This document shows, piece by piece, positions 1 to 5,332 of a stretch of DNA of 8,078 bases (its first letter is position 1; each line of letters opens with the position of its first letter). Origin of the DNA: Bacillota bacterium. GTDB taxonomy: Bacteria; Bacillota; Bacilli; Tumebacillales; Effusibacillaceae. The stretch is from assembly GCA_020059765.1 (NCBI GenBank), contig JAGVBM010000012.1, positions 1-8,078 of the forward strand. Direction: 5' to 3'. A program made the position numbers and the translations under genes. The notes beneath the pieces were generated by a model that had not been told where the DNA came from, ran no database searches, and saw nothing but the letters and a program-made list of their open reading frames with translations.

Positions 1-1381
1 CCTCCAGATCCGCTTCCGTTGCCTTGTCATGAGGAATCGGCTTGCCGTTTTGCATAACGACAAATTGATCTTTGCCGCCAATTCCAAGGTCGCTGGCCCG
101 CAATTTCGGTTTGGTCGGTTTCGACAAGTCAACCAGATAGGTTGCGTCGCTCCATGTCGGTTCATTGTCTTTGTCCGCCGCCGCTTTGTTCGGATTGCGC
201 AAATATTTCTCGTCATATCGTTTATTCTCGATGATCCAGCGTCCCATGCCGAGCGCCAGCGCTGCATCCTCACCGGGTTTGACCGGAATCCACATGTCCG
301 CTTTTTCGCCCGTCTTGCTCATACGGGGATCAACCACCGCCAATTTCAGACCACGGGCTTTCGCGTTCATCAGCAGCGGTGCGAGATATGTCGGGCCGCG
401 GTTGGCAACCGCCGGGTTGCTGCCCCAAACAATCACAAATTCAGCATACTGCAAATCTGCAAACAAACGTTTCTTCGGTTTTGCCGTTTGGAAGGAACGA
501 ACCGTTCCTATTACGCTGCTCGCCCCTCAGCTGCTGCCGTGATCGTCAAAATTGATGCTGCCGACTCCCTGGAGCCAGATGCGATCGCGCATAAAGTCCC
601 GCCGATTGCCTCCCAAGCAGGCAATCTGGTTCGACTTGGGACCCAGATCCGGGTGTTTGGTGTCAATCAATACATCCTTATATTTTTCGGTAAATTGCTG
701 CTGGGTCATTTCGCCTTTTTTCACCTTTTCCCAATCGCCCATCACTTTTTCTTTCGGCGCAAATGCCCACATGGATTTCAAGCCGGGAGTTCCCAAATCC
801 GAGCTTCCGTTGACAATTTCATCGATCGCCTGTTCCCAGGAGACGCTGATCCACTTCTCGCTGCCGCGCGGACCGACCCGTTTCAAGGGAGTACGGATAC
901 GCATCGTGTCATACGCCGTTTGAATCCCCGCCTGCCCTTTCAGGCAAGTGCGCCCTCCCCGGTAGCCGCGGCCTTCCACCGCCAGAGTCGCCTTTCCTTT
1001 TGCCGCTACGGCCACTGCAGTCGCATAATCAAGCGGTCCGAAGGGCTGCGTCGTGACAGGGCTGTATGGGTTGCCCGCAATTTTACGGACCAGGCTGGAA
1101 TAGGGCTGGCCTTTCCGGCCTTCCTTTACAAACGTCTTGATCGTGCAGTGCGTGTTGCATTGTTCGCATGTGCTGTAAATGATGTCTCCTGCGCCGTAGT
1201 CTTCATTTGCAGTGCCGATACCGTGCAAATCATCTTCCCACACATTTCCCCGCATGATCTGCTGCAGCGGTTCGCCGAAAAAAGGGCCGGCAAACGCAAA
1301 CGTTCCGAGAATACCGGCGCCTTTCAAAAAGTCGCGGCGGCTGATATACTGTTTTTCCCCTTTATTTTGCTGCTCGCTCAT
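1..1381 (-). CDS. Molybdopterin oxidoreductase catalytic subunit, probable selenoprotein (TtrA/SrdA-like; 3' end outside window)
   Basis: This is the catalytic A subunit of an exported CISM-family respiratory reductase. The ATG at 1381 follows GGAGG by 8 nt and overlaps the upstream NrfD gene by 20 nt. Residues 14-20 (SRRDFLK) plus a hydrophobic stretch form a Tat signal. C72-x2-C75-x3-C79 and C146-L-K-G make the N-terminal 4Fe-4S site; the 66-residue gap before the last cysteine is long, as I recall for TtrA-type enzymes. PDLGPKSNQ near 244-252 and NFDDHGSS at 277-284 lead to an in-frame UGA at codon 285 (529-527), where the Mo-ligand Cys is expected. I translated the frame by hand: 175 further codons to base 2 are open and carry typical MGD-binding segments (FVIVWGSNPAVANRG; AVVDPRMSKTGEKADMWIPV). 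I therefore infer selenocysteine, supported by the hairpin downstream. Substrate is unproven: tetrathionate, selenate, thiosulfate, polysulfide or arsenate are all possible. A nonsense mutation is the main alternative. Confidence 0.85.
493..509 (-). promoter_or_regulatory. Putative bacterial SECIS hairpin
   Basis: On the mRNA, AGGAACG-GUU-CGUUCCU forms a perfect 7-bp stem with a GUU loop. The stem begins 17 nt after the UGA and the loop 24 nt after it. A stem this close downstream of UGA, with a G at the start of the apical loop, matches the general bacterial SECIS pattern recognised by SelB. It is somewhat further from the UGA than the E. coli fdhF hairpin. A short bulged lower stem (GCGU with ACGGC) is possible. 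The structure was folded by eye only. Confidence 0.65.
527..529 (-). other. In-frame UGA, probable selenocysteine codon (Sec285)
   Basis: The minus strand reads GGC AGC AGC TGA GGG GCG. The UGA sits at the Mo-ligand position of the catalytic subunit, in the context HGSS-U-G. From memory, TtrA-type enzymes have a cysteine here in an HGxxCG-like context. Selenocysteine as Mo or W ligand is established for formate dehydrogenases of the same superfamily. Reading through restores a continuous, well-conserved molybdopterin domain. The selA, selB, selC and selD genes needed for decoding are not in this window. Confidence 0.8.
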
Positions 1382-2663
1382 GTTCGATTCCTCCAATCTC
1401 CAATTCTGACTGTTCAATCGGCAAAAACTTTTCGCCTAATGTATAGAGGATCAGACACATTGCAATCAAACCGAAGCTGGTCACCCACTCGGAAAGTGTC
1501 GGATAATAGTCGCCCCACGGCAATCCGTTCAGCACCGGCACGACCAATGGCGGCACCACCATGTTGAACCGCACGCCGACAACTCCGATGATCGTCATGA
1601 TGGCCGCTGCCAGGATCCAGTTGACCGAATTACGCGTCTTCTTGATAAACAGGATCACCAGCGGAATCACCATGGCCAGCCCCATTTGGAAAATCCAGAA
1701 CGTCCACCACCAGATGCTGCTGGTCATCGTGCGGATCGTTTCCAATTCTTCCGCTTTCAGGCCGTACCAACCGATCAAGAATTCATACCATTCCAACGCC
1801 AGTTCCACTGATAAGAACAAAGTCAGCATCGCTCCGAGTGCCCGGACCATCGACAAATCCGAGACTCGTTTGAACACTTTGTTCTTGATCACGTAGATCG
1901 CGATCGACAGCGCCGTGCCGGAAACAAGCGCCGACAGGATGAAGATCACCGGAAACAAACCGGTATGCAGAAACGGACGTGCCTTCGCAACCGCGAAAAT
2001 CGACCCTGTGCCGCCGTGCACACCGAATATCGCCAACGGAATTCCGATGATGCCAAGGATTTGCAGCCATTTTCGGTTGCGTCGCAGCGCTTCCTCCGAA
2101 ACATCATAATTGCCAAACGTCAGGAAATCGTACAATTTCCACAAACGTCCTTTTTCTTTTGCCAAACGAACCAAATCTCCACGCATCGACAAATAGAGTT
2201 CCGCAATCAAAACCAGCAGGTATAAAATATAGAAGTGAATTTCCCACGCCATCGTACTGGTGATATTCCAGTAAAGAATCGCGTTGAATACATGATCCGG
2301 ACGTCCGATGTCAAGAAAGATGAAAGAAATTGCCGTTACCATGCTCACAATCGCCGATAGCAACGCGGAACGGCCGATTCGTTCATACTGGTGCATGCCA
2401 AACCCGTACACCAGCGTCGACAACAAAAACGACCCGGCGCTCATGCCGATAAAGTAGATGTACAGCGCCACCCAGGCTCCCCAAGGAACCGTATCGGTCA
2501 AGTTGGTGGAAGCCATACCTTCCAAAAAATAACCTTTCACCAAGGAAATCATGCCGATTACAAACACAATCAGCAACGATCCCCACCAGATCCGTTCCAG
2601 ATTTCTCAGACGGGGTTCCCTCAGATCGTGCGCTTGTTGCAAAGCCGCTTCGATTTTACCCAT
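1362..2663 (-). CDS. NrfD/PsrC-family integral membrane quinol-oxidising subunit
   Basis: This is the membrane anchor (C subunit), 433 residues from the ATG, which passes electrons from menaquinol to the ferredoxin subunit. About nine to ten hydrophobic segments are visible, beginning with WWGSLLIVFVIGMISL near residue 28 and ending with FGLIAMCLILYTLGEKFLP near 400-420. The segment TDTVPWGAWVALYIYFIGMSAGSF is typical of NrfD-like proteins, with a conserved Trp-Gly and a small-residue helix. AAAGGAG precedes the start by 9 nt. A TTG one codon earlier (2666) is a possible alternative start with 6-nt spacing. The gene lies between the Fe-S and molybdopterin genes and overlaps the latter by 20 nt, giving the B-C-A order of ttrBCA and srdBCA. 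No frameshift or internal stop is seen. Confidence 0.93.
   Translation of the reverse strand: MGKIEAALQQAHDLREPRLRNLERIWWGSLLIVFVIGMISLVKGYFLEGMASTNLTDTVPWGAWVALYIYFIGMSAGSFLLSTLVYGFGMHQYERIGRSALLSAIVSMVTAISFIFLDIGRPDHVFNAILYWNITSTMAWEIHFYILYLLVLIAELYLSMRGDLVRLAKEKGRLWKLYDFLTFGNYDVSEEALRRNRKWLQILGIIGIPLAIFGVHGGTGSIFAVAKARPFLHTGLFPVIFILSALVSGTALSIAIYVIKNKVFKRVSDLSMVRALGAMLTLFLSVELALEWYEFLIGWYGLKAEELETIRTMTSSIWWWTFWIFQMGLAMVIPLVILFIKKTRNSVNWILAAAIMTIIGVVGVRFNMVVPPLVVPVLNGLPWGDYYPTLSEWVTSFGLIAMCLILYTLGEKFLPIEQSELEIGGIEHERAAK
1390..1394 (-). promoter_or_regulatory. Ribosome binding site of the catalytic subunit
   Basis: GGAGG lies 8 nt before the ATG at 1381. This picks that ATG over an upstream in-frame ATG at 1417 and puts the SRRDFLK Tat motif close to the N-terminus, as expected. 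Confidence 0.8.
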
Positions 2664-2708
2664 CAAATCTCACTCCTTTGGTCTCCCATTTGCAAACCGG
2701 TTGTTCTG

Positions 2709-3581
2709 TTACAGCAGATAGAATACTCGCGGTTCCGTTCCCAATTCTTCTCGCAGACGGAACGCGCGAGGACTTGCAGCCAATTTGGAGACGATGCTGT
2801 TGGGATCGTCCAAATCGCCGAAGTAACGGGCATCGCCGATGCAAGTCTCGACACACGCAGGCTCTTCACCGCGTTCCAGGCGGTGGAAACAAAATGTACA
2901 TTTGCGTACCGTTCCTTCCGGCAATTTCCCTTTTGTTCTCGGTCCGCGATCATTTCCGAATTCGGGCGCTTGCACGTCTTCCCACCCCAACATCTCATGC
3001 TCATAAGTGAACCCATTGTCATACGAACGTGCTCCGTAAGGACAAGCCACCACGCAGTACCGGCAGCCAATGCAGCGATCCGCATCGATCGCTACAATCC
3101 CGTTGTCCATCTTGTAGGTCGCCCGCACGGGACAAACTTGTGCGCACGGCGGTTTGTCGCACTGCATGCACGGTCTTGGCAAATTGAGTTTTTTCACGTT
3201 TGGAAACGAGCCGTGTTCCTCTTCAATCACCACGTTGTAGGATACCCCCGGCGGCGTCCGGTTTTCCGCTTTGCAGGAAACGGTGCACGTATCGCAGCCG
3301 ACACATTTTGCCAAATCGATCACCATTCCCCAACGGGGACCTTTTTTCTTGTTTTTCTCAGGTTTTTCCTCGAGCGCGGCCCACTCCCGTCCGAATTCCT
3401 TTTTCATCGGGGCGGCATATTTCTCATAGAACTCTTTTTGCTCCATCTGCCCGTTCATGACCTTTCGGGCATCTGCCGCCATCTGCATTCCCAATTCGGT
3501 GCTGTAAGGTGAAGTTTCAAGCAGTTTTCGTTTCTCTTCCAACTCGCTCTCCAACATTTTGTTAAAAATATCAAGATACAT
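2709..3581 (-). CDS. 4Fe-4S ferredoxin-type electron transfer subunit (TtrB/PsrB/DmsB-like)
   Basis: This B subunit (290 residues) carries electrons between the NrfD subunit and the molybdopterin subunit. Sixteen cysteines in four groups mark four 4Fe-4S clusters: CVGCDTCTVSC near 93-103, CMQCDKPPCAQVC near 138-150, CIGCRYCVVAC near 170-180, and CTFC with CVETC near 228-247. It has no Tat or Sec signal, so by analogy with the family it is probably exported by riding with the Tat-bearing A subunit. The ATG at 3581 is chosen because GGAGG lies 8 nt before it; a GTG at 3590 overlaps that site. An unusual charged N-terminal extension of about 85 residues precedes the first cluster and looks mostly helical. 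It begins 27 nt after the tatA stop codon. Confidence 0.93.
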   Translation of the reverse strand: MYLDIFNKMLESELEEKRKLLETSPYSTELGMQMAADARKVMNGQMEQKEFYEKYAAPMKKEFGREWAALEEKPEKNKKKGPRWGMVIDLAKCVGCDTCTVSCKAENRTPPGVSYNVVIEEEHGSFPNVKKLNLPRPCMQCDKPPCAQVCPVRATYKMDNGIVAIDADRCIGCRYCVVACPYGARSYDNGFTYEHEMLGWEDVQAPEFGNDRGPRTKGKLPEGTVRKCTFCFHRLERGEEPACVETCIGDARYFGDLDDPNSIVSKLAASPRAFRLREELGTEPRVFYLL

Positions 3582-3589
3582 TCGCCACA

Positions 3590-3594
3590 CCTCC
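3590..3594 (-). promoter_or_regulatory. Ribosome binding site of the Fe-S subunit
   Basis: GGAGG with 8-nt spacing to the ATG at 3581. The in-frame GTG at 3590-3588 overlaps this site and so cannot be the start served by it. Confidence 0.75.
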
Positions 3595-3608
3595 CGTCAG
3601 GCTAAACG

Positions 3609-3788
3609 TCATTTGCCTTCAATGTTTGTATCCGTTTTGTCACTGACCAACTCTCTTGTCGCATCTTTGAATTCTTTCAGCGTTCTGCCAAACGCCTTTC
3701 CGATTTCCGGTAATTTACTAGGGCCAAAAATAATGAGTGCGAGGACTAAAATCAGGATTAATCCCGGGATTCCAATATTGGAAAACAT
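3609..3788 (-). CDS. tatA: Twin-arginine translocase subunit TatA
   Basis: This is a 59-residue TatA/E protein, the pore-forming part of the Tat system that exports folded, cofactor-loaded proteins. MFSNIGIPGLILILVLALII is the membrane helix, followed by the hallmark FGPSKLPEIGKAFGRTLKEFK hinge and amphipathic helix, then a charged tail ending at EGK. The ATG at 3788 has GGGGGTG 5 nt upstream and fits the normal family N-terminus; a longer reading from 3821 would add eleven residues not typical of TatA. It is the first gene after the sigma54 promoter and sits before a Tat-dependent molybdoenzyme, so it probably gives extra or dedicated export capacity when the enzyme is induced. No tatC is in the window. 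Confidence 0.95.
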   Translation of the reverse strand: MFSNIGIPGLILILVLALIIFGPSKLPEIGKAFGRTLKEFKDATRELVSDKTDTNIEGK

Positions 3789-3793
3789 GTTGT

Positions 3794-3800
3794 CACCCCC
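3794..3800 (-). promoter_or_regulatory. Ribosome binding site of tatA
   Basis: GGGGGTG lies 5 nt before the ATG at 3788 and supports the short 59-residue TatA. Confidence 0.65.
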
Positions 3801-3806
3801 TGCTGC

Positions 3807-3822
3807 TGTGAATTCGTTCACA
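3807..3822 (-). other. Small palindrome in the tatA 5' leader
   Basis: TGTGAA-CGAA-TTCACA, a 6-bp stem with a 4-nt loop, lies between the predicted transcription start and the tatA ribosome site. It could be a short leader hairpin or an operator. It could also be chance, as the region is AT-rich. Confidence 0.35.
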
Positions 3823-3855
3823 ATTTAGATGAAATTTATTCACGCAAATTAATAA

Positions 3856-3871
3856 AGCAAGAAACGTGCCA
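3856..3871 (-). promoter_or_regulatory. Sigma54 (-24/-12) promoter of the tatA-reductase operon
   Basis: TGGCACGTTTCTTGCT matches the consensus TGGCACG-N4-TTGCW without a mismatch, including the invariant GG and GC spaced as required. It points toward tatA, with transcription expected to start near 3846, about 58 nt before the tatA ATG. An NtrC-type activator is encoded directly upstream and two palindromes lie at roughly -90 to -115, which makes this a convincing promoter. Confidence 0.9.
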
Positions 3872-3874
3872 ATG

Positions 3875-3921
3875 AAAAAAACGGCCGTATACCTGGAATT
3901 TCTATTCCGGTACAGCCGTTT
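3875..3921 (-). terminator. Intrinsic terminator of the response regulator gene
   Basis: On the minus strand AACGGC pairs with GCCGTT at the base, and TACC-GGAAT pairs with ATTCC-GGTA above it with a small bulge, closed by a short loop. A run of seven U follows. It lies about 55 nt after the regulator stop codon and its U-tract ends 3 nt before the -24 box, so it insulates the sigma54 promoter from read-through. Confidence 0.88.
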
Positions 3922-3935
3922 CACCCTGACAGTTG

Positions 3936-3961
3936 TGACATATTGTCATGACAAAATGTCA
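3936..3961 (-). promoter_or_regulatory. Tandem palindromes, probable enhancer sites for the NtrC-type regulator
   Basis: Two perfect 13-bp inverted repeats, TGACATATTGTCA (3936-3948) and TGACAAAATGTCA (3949-3961), sit back to back with no gap. Their spacing and position upstream of the sigma54 promoter fit an upstream activating sequence bound by two dimers. Extra TGACA half-sites occur at 3927-3931 and, in opposite orientation, at 3980-3984. They lie in the 3' untranslated part of the regulator transcript, before its terminator. Binding by the neighbouring regulator is inferred from position. Confidence 0.75.
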
Positions 3962-3976
3962 TATTCGTCCGCGAAA

Positions 3977-5332
3977 TCATGTCAGTTCTGTAATTCTGTA
4001 TTCTTCCAGCTTGCGGTATAAATTGCGAACGCTGATGCCAAGCACCTTGGCCGCTTGTGTCTTATTGCCGTTGCTTGCTTTCAGCACCCGAAGGATATGG
4101 CGCTTCTCCAATTCGGACAGGGAAATCCGGGAATCGTTGTCGATCCCCCCGTTTTGCGCTCCGCCATTCGCCGGCAGCAGCAGGTCATTGATCTCAATTG
4201 CCCGCCCCTTGGCCAGAATCATGCCGCGTTCCAACATATGAGACAATTCCCGCACGTTGCCCGGATAATGGTAACGGCACAGAGCATCCATCACCCGCTG
4301 GCCGATCGCCGGTTCTTCTCCTCGTCCAAACTTGTTCAGAAAAAATTCAACCAGCAAAGGAATATCGTCTAATCGTTCGCGCAATGGAGGAATCGTCAAT
4401 TTCATCACGTGCAGCCGATAAAACAAATCTTCCCGAAAAGTTCCTTTCGCAACTTCCTGCTCCAAGATCCGGTTTGTAGCCGCTACTACACGCACATTGA
4501 CTTTTCGCAGACGGGAATCCCCGATACGGCGGAATTCCTGGCTTTCCAAAAAACGCAAAAGTTTCACCTGCAAACTTTGCGGCATTTCCCCTATTTCATC
4601 CAGGAACAAAGTCCCCTGATCGGCGACTTCCACCAACCCTTTCTTCTCCGATACGGCGCCGGTAAAAGCACCTTTTGCATGTCCAAACAGTTCCGATTCC
4701 AACAGATTTTCCGGCAGCGCTCCCGCGTTGACTGCAATAAAAGGCTGACTGGCGCGGCGGCTCCAAAAGTGAAGTGCTTTGGCAAACAATTCCTTGCCGG
4801 TACCGCTTTCCCCTTCGATTAATACCGGGATATCGCTGTCGGCGACGCGCCGCGTCAGATCCAATACCTGTCGAATCGCAGAACTTTCTCCGATAATCTC
4901 GAACTGGTTGCTCCCCGCCAACAATGCTTGTTTCAAGCCTGTATTGGCTTCTCGGAGCGTTTTCTTCTCCAGCGCTTTTGCAAGTATCACTTCCAGTTCG
5001 GACAAAGCGTACGGTTTCCGCAAGTAATCGTAAGCACCCAGTTTCATCGCCTCAATCGCCGTTTCCACCGTTCCGTGTCCGGTCAGCATAATCACTTCCA
5101 TGTCGGGATTCAGTTCCTTCGTCTTTCGCAGCAGTTGAATGCCGTCCATGCCCGGAAGATTAATATCGAAAATGCCGATGTCGAATGCAAAACGAGGCAA
5201 ACGCTGCAGCGCCTCTTCCGATGAGGAGCACCCCGTCACGTTGGCCCCTTTTCGTTGAAAGCGTTGAATCAGCAGTTTCAGCAGGTCTGATTCATCGTCA
5301 ACGATCAAAATACTAATGTCTTTCCAGTTCAT
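3977..5332 (-). CDS. NtrC-family sigma54-dependent response regulator
   Basis: This is a 451-residue cytoplasmic activator of sigma54 RNA polymerase. The receiver domain (about 5-120) has acidic D12 and D13, phospho-acceptor D56 in FDINLPGMDG, T84 and K106. The AAA+ domain has Walker A GESGTGK (174-180), the sigma54-contacting GAFTGA loop (221-226), Walker B TLFLDEIGE (241-249) and PGNVREL (357-363). A Fis-type helix-turn-helix (about 424-447, NKTQAAKVLGISVRNLYRKL) binds DNA. All key residues are present, so it should be active. The ATG at 5332 is preferred because GGGTGG lies 6 nt upstream; an ATG at 5356 is also in frame. It overlaps the kinase gene by 20 nt, indicating translational coupling. 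Its probable target is the tatA-reductase promoter just downstream. Confidence 0.95.
   Translation of the reverse strand: MNWKDISILIVDDESDLLKLLIQRFQRKGANVTGCSSSEEALQRLPRFAFDIGIFDINLPGMDGIQLLRKTKELNPDMEVIMLTGHGTVETAIEAMKLGAYDYLRKPYALSELEVILAKALEKKTLREANTGLKQALLAGSNQFEIIGESSAIRQVLDLTRRVADSDIPVLIEGESGTGKELFAKALHFWSRRASQPFIAVNAGALPENLLESELFGHAKGAFTGAVSEKKGLVEVADQGTLFLDEIGEMPQSLQVKLLRFLESQEFRRIGDSRLRKVNVRVVAATNRILEQEVAKGTFREDLFYRLHVMKLTIPPLRERLDDIPLLVEFFLNKFGRGEEPAIGQRVMDALCRYHYPGNVRELSHMLERGMILAKGRAIEINDLLLPANGGAQNGGIDNDSRISLSELEKRHILRVLKASNGNKTQAAKVLGISVRNLYRKLEEYRITELT

Noticed and set aside
1..1381. Catalytic subunit as a pseudogene broken by a nonsense mutation
   Set aside because: The only disruption is a UGA exactly at the expected ligand position, followed by 175 intact codons and a SECIS-like hairpin. 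The surrounding operon, promoter and regulators are all intact.
527..1417. A complete 284-296-residue protein ending at the UGA
   Set aside because: It would end just at the active-site ligand and lack most of the molybdopterin-binding domain, while the missing part continues in the same frame.
29..1567. A 512-codon open frame on the plus strand, opposite the catalytic subunit
   Set aside because: It is antisense to a gene with clear Tat, Fe-S and molybdopterin motifs. Its own translation is rich in Arg, Phe and Ser with no recognisable domain, and it crosses the NrfD/catalytic gene boundary.
2391..3512. A 373-codon open frame on the plus strand, opposite the Fe-S and NrfD genes
   Set aside because: It is a shadow of two genes with unmistakable family motifs, with no domain of its own and no operon logic.
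2709..3581. Formate dehydrogenase as the identity of the complex
   Set aside because: Sec is common in formate dehydrogenases, but the U-Gly context, the long spacing before the fourth cluster cysteine and the NrfD anchor point more to the tetrathionate/selenate reductase branch. It is not excluded because the C-terminal part is outside the window.
3927..3984. TGACA repeats as a CRISPR array or mobile-element end
   Set aside because: The repeats are 5-13 bp, adjacent and palindromic with no spacers, and no transposase, integrase or cas gene is present. Their place upstream of a sigma54 promoter explains them better.
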